Below are positions 28,462-36,024 of a stretch of 64,000 nucleotides of DNA, piece after piece. This DNA comes from CBDBZL01 sp031399025 (GTDB lineage: Bacteria; Pseudomonadota; Alphaproteobacteria; Sphingomonadales; Sphingomonadaceae): the NCBI GenBank assembly GCA_031399025.1, contig JANNOJ010000065.1:1-64000 (forward strand), in the 5' to 3' direction. The translations under genes were made by a program, and so were the position numbers. The notes beneath the pieces are model-generated. The model was not told the origin of the DNA. It was given only the letters and a program-made list of their open reading frames with translations, and did no database searches. Position 1 is the first letter of the stretch, and each line of letters starts with the position of its first letter.

Positions 28462-29517
28462 TCATCCGGGTAATGGCGTCCACTCCGCGCCTTGGCCAAG
28501 CGGGGCGAACAGCGCATCGAGCAGCGGCCCGGTCACCGCTTCGGGCGTGTCCGGTTGCCAGGCGGGGGGCTCCTCCTTGTCGATCAGCACTGCGCGGACG
28601 CCCGCGCTAAAGTCGGCTCGCCGCATCATCCGGCTGGCGAGGCGGTATTCGATCGCCATCTCGGCGGCGAAATCGGGCTGGTCGGCGCCGCGGGCGAACA
28701 GCCGCAGCGCTACCTTGGCGCTGGTCGGGCACTTGCTGCGCACCGCCAGCAATTCCTTGGCGGCCCAGTCGGACTTGTCGGCGGCGAGCCCGGCGATGAT
28801 CGCCTCGAGCGTGGTGGGCGCGAACAGCCGGTCGATCTTCTCGGCGTTGCCCGCGAGGCGCGCCGGGGGCGGGGCGATCGAGCAGTCCGCCAGCACCACA
28901 GCGACGGCGTGCGGTTCGGCGCGGATGCGCGCCTTGGCCTCCCCCAGGCGCTCGGCGGGCAGGTGATGTGTGGCGAGGCCCGCCCACATGCACTCGGCCC
29001 CGTCGAGCGCTGCGCCGGTGAGCGCGAGAAACTTGCCGAGCTCGCCGGGGAGGCGCGGCAAGTACCAGCCCGCGCCGACATCGGGGAACAGGCCGACCGC
29101 GCCTTCGGGCATCGCCAGGCGGGTGTTCTGGGTGGCGATGCGGAACCGCGCAGGGAGCGCCAGGCCCACGCCGCCGCCCATCGTCACCCCGTCCATGCAG
29201 GCGATCACGGGCTTGGGGTAGGTGTGCAGCAGGTGGTTGAGCCGGTACTCGGCGTGGAAGAAGGCGCGGCCCGCCACGCCGCCGTCCGCGAGTGCCGAGC
29301 GGCGGACGGCGACCACGTCGCCGCCGGCGCAGAAGCCGCGCGTTCCTGGCGCATGATCGAGGATCACCGCCTCGATCTGCGGGCGATCGCGCCAGTCGAG
29401 CAGCGCCGCGCTTATCGCTTCGCACATCGCCAGGGTGAGCGCGTGCAACGTGCGCGGCCGGTTGAGCGAGATGATCCCAACCGCCCCCTCGCGGCGGACG
29501 ATGATCTCGCCGGTCAT
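28462..29517 (-). CDS. 3-hydroxyisobutyryl-CoA hydrolase / enoyl-CoA hydratase family
   Basis: 351 residues of the crotonase superfamily. The oxyanion-hole motif (RGFCAGGDVVAVRR) and second motif (MDGVTMGGGVGLALPARFRI, then PEGAVGLFPDVGAGWYLPRL) match the HIBYL-CoA hydrolase subgroup, which is longer than plain hydratases (about 260 aa) and has the extended C-terminus seen here. Expected role is valine degradation: 3-hydroxyisobutyryl-CoA to free acid. The ATG overlaps the acyl-CoA dehydrogenase stop (ATGA), and the partner enzyme supports this pathway. Confidence 0.88.
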   Translation of the reverse strand: MTGEIIVRREGAVGIISLNRPRTLHALTLAMCEAISAALLDWRDRPQIEAVILDHAPGTRGFCAGGDVVAVRRSALADGGVAGRAFFHAEYRLNHLLHTYPKPVIACMDGVTMGGGVGLALPARFRIATQNTRLAMPEGAVGLFPDVGAGWYLPRLPGELGKFLALTGAALDGAECMWAGLATHHLPAERLGEAKARIRAEPHAVAVVLADCSIAPPPARLAGNAEKIDRLFAPTTLEAIIAGLAADKSDWAAKELLAVRSKCPTSAKVALRLFARGADQPDFAAEMAIEYRLASRMMRRADFSAGVRAVLIDKEEPPAWQPDTPEAVTGPLLDALFAPLGQGAEWTPLPG

Positions 29518-30659
29518 TGCCGCAGGAGGTCGCGCCCGACGATCAGCCGCATCACCTGGTTGGTGCCCTCCAAAATCGAATGGACGCGCAGGTCGCGCCA
29601 GAAGCGCTCGATCGGATAGTCCATCAGGTAGCCATAGCCGCCGTGCAGCTGCAGCGCCCGGTCGGCCACCGCGCTGCCGGTGTCGGTGGCGAGCCGCTTG
29701 GCCATCGCGGCGAAGCGCGTCTTGTCGGGCGCATCGTCGGTGACCTTGGCGGCGGCGAGGTAGAGCAGGGCGCGCGCCGCCTCCAGCTCGGTCGCCATGT
29801 CGGCAAGGGTGAACTGGGTGTTCTGGAACTCGGCGATGGGCCGGCCGAACTGCTGGCGCTCCTTGGTGTAGCGGACCGCTTCGTCGAGGCAGCGCTGCGC
29901 TCCGCCCAGCGAGCAGGCGCCGATGTTGATCCGCCCGCCATCCAGTCCCGCCATGGCGATGCGGAAACCCTCGCCCTCGGCGCCCACGCGGTTGGCGACG
30001 GGCACGCGCGCCGCAGCGAAGGTGACGCTGGCGGTGGGCTGCGCATGCCAACCCAGTTTCCGCTCGGGAGCCCCGAAACTCACGCCAGGGCGGTCTTTCT
30101 CGATCACGACGCACGAAATGCCGTTCGCCGTCGCATCGCCGGTGCGAACCATGGTGAAGTACAGGTCGCTCTCGCCGGCACCCGAGATGAACTGCTTGGC
30201 GCCGTCGATGACATATTCGCCGCCTTCGCGGCGTGCGGTGGTCCGCAGCGCCGCCGCGTCCGATCCGCTGCCCGGCTCGGTCAGGCAATAGGCGCCCAGC
30301 TGGTCCATCGCCGCCATCGCGGGCAGGTAACGCGCTTTGACCTCGGCCGAACCGTAGGCATCGAGCATCCAGGCGGTCATGTTGTGGATCGAGATGAAGG
30401 CGCTGGTCGAGGGGCAGCCATAGGCCATCGCCTCCATGATCAGCGCTGCCTCCAGCCGCCCCAGGCCGATCCCGCCGGCCTCCTCGGAGACGTAGATGGC
30501 GCCGAAGCCCAGCTCGGCCGCCTGCCGGATCGTGTCGCGTGGGAAGCTGTGCGCCTCGTCCCACTGCGCAGCGTAGGGCGTGATGTGGTCGGCGGTGAAC
30601 CGCCGCGCCAGCTCCTGGATGGCGAGCTGGTCGTCGGTAAGCTGGAACTGGCGGCTCAT
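29514..30659 (-). CDS. Acyl-CoA dehydrogenase, probable isobutyryl-CoA dehydrogenase
   Basis: FAD enzyme of 381 residues that oxidises acyl-CoA and passes electrons to ETF. Start MSRQFQLTDDQLAIQELARR has AGAGGAG 5-6 bp upstream. Signature AYCLTEPGSGSDAAALRT and C-terminal QLHGGYGYLMDYPIERFWRD followed by SILEGTNQVMRLIVGR, which includes the catalytic Glu. Close coupling with a HIBYL-CoA hydrolase gene suggests the valine branch. 2-methylbutyryl or short-chain specificity cannot be excluded. Confidence 0.9.
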   Translation of the reverse strand: MSRQFQLTDDQLAIQELARRFTADHITPYAAQWDEAHSFPRDTIRQAAELGFGAIYVSEEAGGIGLGRLEAALIMEAMAYGCPSTSAFISIHNMTAWMLDAYGSAEVKARYLPAMAAMDQLGAYCLTEPGSGSDAAALRTTARREGGEYVIDGAKQFISGAGESDLYFTMVRTGDATANGISCVVIEKDRPGVSFGAPERKLGWHAQPTASVTFAAARVPVANRVGAEGEGFRIAMAGLDGGRINIGACSLGGAQRCLDEAVRYTKERQQFGRPIAEFQNTQFTLADMATELEAARALLYLAAAKVTDDAPDKTRFAAMAKRLATDTGSAVADRALQLHGGYGYLMDYPIERFWRDLRVHSILEGTNQVMRLIVGRDLLRQ

Positions 30660-30705
30660 CGGCTCCTCTTCCCTGCCGCGGCCATGGCAGGGACCAGGCG
30701 CAGGC

Positions 30706-31005
30706 TCAATCCTGTTCGCCGCTGACACCGTCCGGATATTGCTCGCTCACGGCATCGGGATCGTCGCCCGCATCGGGCGCCAGGGTGGGCGGGTTCGCCT
30801 CGCCCGCCGGGGCGGTGACGCTACCCGGGGCCGGATCGGCCAGCGAGCGCTCGCCCGCTTCGAGCTGCTCGTCATCAGCCGGGCTGACCGGCGTTACCTC
30901 GCTTTCGACCACCGGGCCTTCGGCGCTGGCTCCTTCCTGCTCCGGCTGGGCACAAGCTCCGAGCGCAGCGGTGGCTAGGACGAGAGGGATCGCCGCATAT
31001 CGCAT
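30706..31005 (-). CDS. Small acidic lipoprotein
   Basis: 99 residues. Signal peptide MRYAAIPLVLATAALGAC with lipobox LGAC. The mature part (AQPEQEGASAEGPVVESEVT and onward) is rich in Glu, Asp, Pro and Ala, with no domain, and is probably unstructured in the periplasm. A longer lipoprotein with a similar EQEG start lies upstream at 31251-31718. Function unknown. Confidence 0.65.
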   Translation of the reverse strand: MRYAAIPLVLATAALGACAQPEQEGASAEGPVVESEVTPVSPADDEQLEAGERSLADPAPGSVTAPAGEANPPTLAPDAGDDPDAVSEQYPDGVSGEQD

Positions 31006-31229
31006 GGTGGGTCTCTTCCGATTGTCTGCCTGACGAACCGGCCGCTCGCGGCAGCGTTCCTGCCTGCCGGCCTAATGCGGCTGCCGATCACCGCCGCGGC
31101 CTCGATCTCGCGCTTGCGGTCCGCGGCGGCCCCTACCTGGACAACGGCGATGTCGTTGACGAACATGCGCAGGCGCGCGGCGCCGCCGGTGAACGCCAAC
31201 GCGGTCACGATCTCGGGCGCTTTGCGCAT
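30975..31229 (-). CDS. Doubtful 84-residue hypothetical protein
   Basis: An open frame (MRKAPEIVTALAFTGGAARL, then RMFVNDIAVVQVGAAADRKR) fits between the two lipoprotein genes and overlaps the start of the downstream one by 31 bp. Its first half looks protein-like; the tail (RDPPCDMRRSLSS) does not. No family is recognised. It could be a real small gene that has lost its end. Confidence 0.3.
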   Translation of the reverse strand: MRKAPEIVTALAFTGGAARLRMFVNDIAVVQVGAAADRKREIEAAAVIGSRIRPAGRNAAASGRFVRQTIGRDPPCDMRRSLSS

Positions 31230-31250
31230 GGTCCTCTGCTCGGCGCTCGG

Positions 31251-31718
31251 TCAGGTGCAGCGGGCGTAGTTCTGCGGCTCGCGCATCGCCTCCTCGCCGA
31301 ACTCGGTGCGACTCATGGTATCGCCGCCATCGTTGGTCACCAGCTCCATCTCGCGCTCCCAGGTCATGCCCTCGCCGGTGAAGGCGAACTCGGCGCGGAT
31401 GCGGCCGGCGGAGCGTTCGGCGGTCTCGCCCAGCGTGCCCATGCTCTCGTAGAATTCCAGGCTGTCGGCATCCACCACCAGCAGGCCCTTGGCATCGTCT
31501 CGCCCCGGTTCGCAATCGGCGGGCACCATTCCCCAGCGGCCCTGGAGCGCTCGCGGAATGCCGCCGGCTGCCGCATCCGCCGCCAACGCGACCGCTGCCG
31601 GGTCGCTTTCGGCCGCCGGTGCCATGCCGGGCTGCTCGGCGCCCTCCTGCTCCGGCGTCTCGGACGTGCAGCCCGCCACCGCGAGGATCGCCGGCACAAG
31701 GAGGAACAGCGCGCGCAT
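31251..31718 (-). CDS. Lipoprotein of unknown function
   Basis: 155 residues. Signal peptide MRALFLLVPAILAVAGC with lipobox VAGC. After an acidic linker (SETPEQEGAEQPGMAPAAES) there is a compact domain (GRWGMVPADCEPGRDDAKGL ... LEFYESMGTLGE ... MTWEREMELVTNDGGDTM) with two Cys that could form a disulfide (ADC and ARC). The domain pattern resembles small periplasmic proteins that test background composition, but no family is named with confidence. It is divergent from the MaoC-like gene. Confidence 0.65.
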   Translation of the reverse strand: MRALFLLVPAILAVAGCTSETPEQEGAEQPGMAPAAESDPAAVALAADAAAGGIPRALQGRWGMVPADCEPGRDDAKGLLVVDADSLEFYESMGTLGETAERSAGRIRAEFAFTGEGMTWEREMELVTNDGGDTMSRTEFGEEAMREPQNYARCT

Positions 31719-31795
31719 CCCATGTCTCCACCACCGGCGCCCTTTCGCGCCGCCATGCGCTGGGTTATCGGCGCGAGGCGAAGGAGAGGCAAGCC

Positions 31796-32257
31796 ATGGC
31801 CGGGTTGTGGTTCGAGGAATTCAGCGTGGGCCAGCGGTTCGACCACCCGCTGCGGCGCACGGTGACCGAGACCGACAACCTGCTGATGAGCGCGCTCACC
31901 CACAATCCGGCGCCGTTGCACCTCGATGCCGAATACATGAAGGGCACGCAATACGGCCGCATCCTGGTCAATTCGTGCTTCACCCTCGGGCTGATGGTGG
32001 GGATCAGCGTGAACGACACCACGCAAGGGACGGCGCTCGCCAATCTGGGCTGGGACGAGGTCCGCTTCCCCGCACCGGTGTTCGTGGGTGACACGTTGCG
32101 GATCCAGACCGAGGTGCTCGAACTGCGCGAGAGCCGGTCCAGGCCCACCCACGGCATCGTCACCTTCGCCCATCGCGCCTACAACCAGCACGGCGAGCTG
32201 GTGGCGCATTGCCGCCGGGCGAGTTTGCAGAAGCGACGGCAAGGGGCTGCTGCCTAA
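31796..32257 (+). CDS. MaoC-family hydratase
   Basis: 153 residues with a single hot-dog fold, cytoplasmic. FEEFSVGQRFDHPLRRTVTE precedes the (R)-hydratase catalytic region TDNLLMSALTHNPAPLHLDA and YGRILVNSCFTLGLMVGISV, with Asp and His positions typical of MaoC proteins (here N/H in THNPAPLH). The start ATG at 31796 has GGAGAGG 6 bp upstream. It may act on an enoyl- or mesaconyl-CoA intermediate; proximity to the valine-pathway genes suggests acyl-CoA metabolism. Confidence 0.88.
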   Translation: MAGLWFEEFSVGQRFDHPLRRTVTETDNLLMSALTHNPAPLHLDAEYMKGTQYGRILVNSCFTLGLMVGISVNDTTQGTALANLGWDEVRFPAPVFVGDTLRIQTEVLELRESRSRPTHGIVTFAHRAYNQHGELVAHCRRASLQKRRQGAAA

Positions 32258-32651
32258 TCAGCGAGGTACTCACTCAGCGCTGCGGGCCGCGGCGAACTGT
32301 TCCGCGCCCGCGCCTGAGACGGTCGCCCTCGCCGAGGCGCGGGCTGCCCGCTGGCAGGCCGCCACTCCGATCACATCGGCCTGTGCGAACCACTCGGCGT
32401 TCGTGGATCGCTGGTCATGTTCGGGCGTGGGTGTGGTGTTGCTGAAACGGCTCCCGAGAAGCGGCCTGGCCACCCATTCGTCCGGAAATCCGTGGCGTCC
32501 GTCGCAACCCGAGCGACAATCGCCCGCAAACACGCTTGAGCGGCCAGGCCGTCGAACTCGCGACAGCATTGACCTTTTCCTAAGAATTGCGTGGTTTAGC
32601 ATGCATATTCAGAAAAGTACCTCCCTCTAGTCAGGGGCATTCTCAGGCCAC

Positions 32652-32670
32652 TCTTAAGAAACTCTTAAGA
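32652..32670. promoter_or_regulatory. Two TCTTAAGA palindromes one helical turn apart
   Basis: TCTTAAGA occurs at 32652-32659 and again at 32663-32670, 11 bp apart, which places both on the same DNA face. This arrangement looks like tandem operator half-sites. No known regulator is assigned. Confidence 0.4.
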
Positions 32671-32792
32671 TTAGTGATATTATGAATGATGTTTGCCCAG
32701 ATAATGATGTTCGCCTAGATAGCGTCTAGTAAATTTAAGCAAAGCGGGTTCTGAATAGAAGAAATGTCGTAAAGATCTGGCCTTGGACGGGC

Positions 32793-32809
32793 GGTGAACA
32801 GTGTTCACC
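32793..32809. promoter_or_regulatory. Inverted repeat GGTGAACA-G-TGTTCACC
   Basis: Perfect 8-bp arms around a single G, about 110 bp upstream of the FeeM-like gene start. It looks like an operator for a dimeric regulator (TetR or LuxR type). Confidence 0.5.
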
Positions 32810-32919
32810 GGCAGCGAAGATGATGCGAATCTGACGACGGGGCCTGAGGGCAAAAAAGTGACGTATGCAATCGAAGTGCCGCGGGGGCGCTTCGCTTGCT
32901 CAACGGGGGTCGCAAAGCC

Positions 32920-33768
32920 ATGTTACTGATACAAGGAGTTACTCCTTTCCCGTCGGCGCGTGTGCCGTACGGGACTGGTGCGGCGATCAAGCCGATATTC
33001 TACCGGGATTCCCTCACCTCCCGGCGAAGGTCAGGGCAAAGCTTCACCATCAGCCTTGCCTACGATGATCATGATCGCACATCAGCCAGCGAAATCATCA
33101 ACCGACTGTATGGCCGGCGAGGGTACGGCTCGAGGCATCGGGTTTTGGCCAGGTCCGAGTGTGTGACCTTTACCGCGTCCTGCAACGACGAAATGATCGG
33201 GACGCTGACCTTACGGGTAGATTCGGCAAGTGGGCTTGGCGCCGATCGGACGTTTCCGGGCGAGATCGCCGAGCTGAGAGCTCGACGGAACGCTAGCCTG
33301 TGCGAACTGACCAAATTCGCCTTCGATCCCTCGCCCGATTCGCGGCCCCTCCTGGCCAAGTTGTTCCACGTGATCTTCTTGTACGGAACGCAACGCTTCG
33401 CCTGCTCGGACCTGTTGATCGAAGTCAACCCGCGGCATGTGGTGTTCTACGAAGCCATGCTCGGGTTCGCCCGCGTCGGCGGTCTACGAACCAACGAACT
33501 GGTCGAGGCCCCCTCGCAACTCATGCACCTGGCAGTGTCGCAGATCGGTCGCAACATTGCCCGCCAAGCCGGCGCTGCCACCGGCGCTTCCCGCTCGCTC
33601 TATCCCTACTTCTTCAATTCTTCCGAGGAGCAGGCATTGCGCAAGCGAATCGCGGTGAGCGCGGGCAGCCCGCAGCTTCCTAGTCTTCGCCCGCACGCCG
33701 AGACGGGATTGGCTCCGAAAAGCCACCGGGAACACCTCGCGGCACAACAAAAAAGGGCAACGGCCTGA
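32920..33768 (+). CDS. FeeM-like N-acyl amino acid synthase
   Basis: 282 residues of the GNAT/autoinducer-synthase-like fold. FeeM-type enzymes move a fatty acyl group from acyl-ACP to an amino acid. Recognisable blocks: INRLYGRRGYGSRH, IGTLTLRVDSASGLGADRTF, ELRARRNASLCELTKFAFDP, LAKLFHVIFLYGTQRF and LLIEVNPRHVVFYEAMLGF, the most conserved part of the family. Start ATG at 32920 has GGGGG about 10 bp upstream; a TTG eight codons earlier is possible. In many bacteria such genes lie near PEP-CTERM/exosortase systems, and here a PEPxxWA-CTERM gene is convergent next door. Its last codons overlap the terminator hairpin of that neighbour. Confidence 0.75.
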   Translation: MLLIQGVTPFPSARVPYGTGAAIKPIFYRDSLTSRRRSGQSFTISLAYDDHDRTSASEIINRLYGRRGYGSRHRVLARSECVTFTASCNDEMIGTLTLRVDSASGLGADRTFPGEIAELRARRNASLCELTKFAFDPSPDSRPLLAKLFHVIFLYGTQRFACSDLLIEVNPRHVVFYEAMLGFARVGGLRTNELVEAPSQLMHLAVSQIGRNIARQAGAATGASRSLYPYFFNSSEEQALRKRIAVSAGSPQLPSLRPHAETGLAPKSHREHLAAQQKRATA

Positions 33769-33778
33769 GCCGCTGCCC
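33755..33778 (-). terminator. Rho-independent terminator of the PEPxxWA-CTERM gene
   Basis: GGGCAACGGC-CTGA-GCCGCTGCCC forms a 10-bp stem with one mismatch. Read on the minus strand it is followed by a T run (six T at 33754-33749), giving a good intrinsic terminator for the gene at 33802-34380. It overlaps the 3' end of the convergent FeeM-like gene. Confidence 0.75.
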
Positions 33779-33801
33779 TGATCTGAAAATCAAGCGCAGG
33801 A

Positions 33802-34380
33802 TTAGAACGCGTAGCCGACGCTCGTCTTCTGCTTGCGGCGACGCACGACCATGCCCAGCGAGCCGAAGCCGAGCAGGAGCATCGCCCAGGTGGTGGGTTC
33901 CGGGATCGCCTCGGGGGTGAAAGCAAGCGTGCCACCATACGAGCCCGCGCCGCGCGAGAAATAGCTGACGGTTATCGAGTTCTCCGTGCCGGAAGTGATC
34001 GGAATGTTGGAAAGGGCACCCTGCTCGATGGCACCGCTGGTGGTGGTCACGGTATAATCGGTCACGCCGTTGTTGAACACCACCGACGTGAAGTCGAGAT
34101 CGGTCGCGCCCCCCGTCAGGCCGGAAAGAACCGTGGTGATCGAACCGCTGCCAACGCCATCCTGATCGATGGTGAACAGGAAGGTATCCGTATAGTTGCC
34201 GCTATCCAGCCCGGAACGGCCGAACGAGGCCGAGATCGGACCGGAGTCGATATCGCCGCTCACGTCGAAGGAGGCGTTCGAAACATTGGTCGTGTTACCC
34301 GGGAGAATGGTGGCCGCGTGCGCGGCAGGTGCCACCACGAATGCCGCGGCAGTCAGGAGAAGTTTGGCTGTCATATGCAT
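33802..34380 (-). CDS. PEPxxWA-CTERM sorting-domain protein, FxDxF-like
   Basis: Exported protein of 192 residues. Signal peptide MTAKLLLTAAAFVVAPAAHA follows the start MH. The body is a beta-rich, Ser/Thr/Gly-rich domain with GNYTDTFLFTIDQDG, resembling FxDxF-type PEP-CTERM proteins. The C-terminus has the sorting signal IPEPTTWAMLLLGFGSLGMV followed by VRRRKQK: PEPxxWA, a hydrophobic helix and a basic cluster, the target of an exosortase-like transpeptidase. No exosortase gene is seen in this window. Start chosen by GAGGG 9 bp upstream of the first of two near ATGs. Confidence 0.85.
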   Translation of the reverse strand: MHMTAKLLLTAAAFVVAPAAHAATILPGNTTNVSNASFDVSGDIDSGPISASFGRSGLDSGNYTDTFLFTIDQDGVGSGSITTVLSGLTGGATDLDFTSVVFNNGVTDYTVTTTSGAIEQGALSNIPITSGTENSITVSYFSRGAGSYGGTLAFTPEAIPEPTTWAMLLLGFGSLGMVVRRRKQKTSVGYAF

Positions 34381-34754
34381 GCGGGCAGTCCCTCTATTTA
34401 GCGTGCTGATCAGGCTCCGGGTTAATAAGGTATCAACCACAACCATGCAAGTGCAATTCCCCGCTAACGGAGCTCGCTTGGTTGCTGCACTTTAATGACA
34501 TACGGCTGCCTTATGCGGGAACCAAATCACCCTTTAACAAATGTTGGGAAATGGCTTGGTTGGCAAGATCGATTGCCGACGATGCGCCAGCTATACTTGT
34601 CGGAGTTCGGCGCTCACCTCTCTAACAGGTTTCCCCCGGTTGAATTTTTTTGCGGACCAGGAGAACCGGTGTTGGATTGCGCACGTAAGCACTTCGTTAA
34701 CCACGGCGCGGAGCTGAGGTTGATGGACTTCTCTCAGTCACGGGGACTTAACTC
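34381..34754. other. Divergent promoter region between two PEPxxWA-CTERM genes
   Basis: About 370 bp, lower in GC than average, with no supported gene. It separates two divergent genes for exported, sorted proteins and probably holds both promoters. A sigma-54-like string was seen but has the wrong spacing. Confidence 0.5.
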
Positions 34755-35603
34755 ATGCGAAATCTTGTCAGGCGAAATCTTGCGATGGCCGTTACCGCGG
34801 CCCTTCTGCTTCCCGTAGCCGCCAACGCCGCCACCATCTTCGGCGTGGACGAGAACAACCAGCTCGTCTCCTTCTACAGCTCCGATCCGGGCACCTACCT
34901 CTCCTCCACGCAGATCACCGGCACCACCGGCACGTTCCTGGCGATCGATTTTCGCGATAGCGACAGCCAGCTCTACGGCCTTACCGACGATTATGGCCTG
35001 TACACCATCGATCTCTCCTCCGGCGTCGCCACCCAGGTCGGCAGCAATCTTGCGCTCACCGGCACCGAGTTCGGCTTCGACTTTAACACGGTGGTCGACA
35101 TGACCCGCGTGGTGAGCAATCTGGATGACAATTACGTCGTCAATCCCGACACCGGCACCGCCTCCCAGTTCACCGATGTGGCGTTCGGGGCGGGCGACGT
35201 GAACGCCGGCACCGACGCCATGGTCACGGCCAACGGCTACATCCACGGCACCACCACGCAATACGCCATCGAGACCAACACCGATTCGCTGGTAACGCAG
35301 GCCAACAATCTCGGCACGCTCACCACGGTGGGATCTCTTGGCACCTCGGTGGGCCCGCGCACCAGCTTCGATATCGGCTATGACGGCGTCGCCTACATGC
35401 AGAGCATCGACAGCTTCTTTACCGTCGATCTGACGACCGGCGCCGCCACCCTCGTGGGCAACACGCCGACCGCGCTGTTCGCCATTTCGGCGAGCGAGGT
35501 GCCCGAGCCGGCGACCTGGGGCATGATGCTGCTGGGCTTCGGCGCCATCGGCTCGGTCGTCCGGCGCAAGCGCCGGGTGCAGGGCAACCTCGCGCTCGGC
35601 TGA
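34755..35603 (+). CDS. DUF4394-type PEPxxWA-CTERM protein
   Basis: Exported protein of 282 residues. Signal peptide MRNLVRRNLAMAVTAALLLP, ending VAANA. The mature part has short repeats of the form IFGVDENNQLVSFYSS, LYGLTDDYGLYTIDLSSGVA and AYMQSIDSFFTVDLTTGAAT, the propeller-like pattern of DUF4394 proteins. The C-terminal sorting signal is VPEPATWGMMLLGFGAIGSV plus VRRKRR, a PEPxxWx variant with G after W. It is divergent from the other sorted protein and likely ends up at the cell surface or in matrix. Confidence 0.88.
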   Translation: MRNLVRRNLAMAVTAALLLPVAANAATIFGVDENNQLVSFYSSDPGTYLSSTQITGTTGTFLAIDFRDSDSQLYGLTDDYGLYTIDLSSGVATQVGSNLALTGTEFGFDFNTVVDMTRVVSNLDDNYVVNPDTGTASQFTDVAFGAGDVNAGTDAMVTANGYIHGTTTQYAIETNTDSLVTQANNLGTLTTVGSLGTSVGPRTSFDIGYDGVAYMQSIDSFFTVDLTTGAATLVGNTPTALFAISASEVPEPATWGMMLLGFGAIGSVVRRKRRVQGNLALG

Positions 35604-35611
35604 GGCGGCGG

Positions 35612-35675
35612 CGGACCGGCCCGCCCGGTCCGCTGCGTAGCGAGCCGGGCGGGCTCCCGCCATCGTGCGGGAGCC
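35612..35675 (+). terminator. Two GC-rich hairpins after the DUF4394 gene
   Basis: The first hairpin, CGGACCGG-CCCGC-CCGGTCCG (35612-35632), starts 9 bp after the stop. The second has perfect 9-bp arms GGCTCCCGC/GCGGGAGCC around CATCGT (35652-35675). There is no strong T run, so termination is likely but not certain. Confidence 0.5.
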
Positions 35676-35754
35676 TGCCTGTAGCGAGCGCCATCTCGCT
35701 GCGCCCGGTCGTTCGTCGGAGACGCCGGGCGATCCGTTTCGTGCTACCTCCCGC

Positions 35755-35841
35755 TCAGGCGTAGAGCACGAACCCGAACAGCGCTCCGCTGAGGGCAACG
35801 GCAGCGATCGTCGAGAACAGGCGGTTGGCAAGCTGGGTCAT
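35755..35841 (-). CDS. 28-residue membrane peptide
   Basis: MTQLANRLFSTIAAVALSGA followed by LFGFVLYA. The start has an excellent ribosome binding site (GGAGGAACC just before ATG), and the product is one hydrophobic helix with a basic N-terminus. Small proteins of this shape are frequent in sphingomonads. The strong translation signal argues that it is real; function unknown. Confidence 0.5.
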   Translation of the reverse strand: MTQLANRLFSTIAAVALSGALFGFVLYA

Positions 35842-36024
35842 GGTTCCTCCGTTCCATCCCGCAGCCGGGATGATCGAAGGCCCAAGTGGTGACCTAACTT
35901 TGTTATACAATTGAGAAATATTGTTCTCGTGTTGCAGAATTCGCAACGGTCAAATTCGCGAGATTGTAACCCTTTTGCGGTCCGGCTCCCCAGTGCGAGC
36001 GTTGCTGCAGCTCGCCGCAGCGGT

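Larger units (their letters stand above)
32258..32919. other. Long AT-richer regulatory gap before the FeeM-like gene
   Basis: About 660 bp without a convincing gene. The left half is GC-rich and may hold decayed coding sequence. The stretch 32580-32780 is clearly richer in A/T than the rest of the window and holds paired TCTTAAGA palindromes (32652-32670) and an inverted repeat (32793-32809). It probably carries the promoter region of the N-acyl amino acid synthase gene. Confidence 0.5.

Noticed and set aside
32793..32809. The repeat GGTGAACAGTGTTCACC read as a Crp site (GTGA...TCAC).
   Set aside because: The spacer is 7 rather than 6 and the centre is odd; kept only as an unassigned inverted repeat.
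34561..34576. TGGCAAGATCGATTGC before the DUF4394 gene, resembling a sigma-54 promoter (TGGCAC-N5-TTGC), which some PEP-CTERM genes use.
   Set aside because: The GG to GC distance is 11 rather than the strict 10, so it should not be functional.
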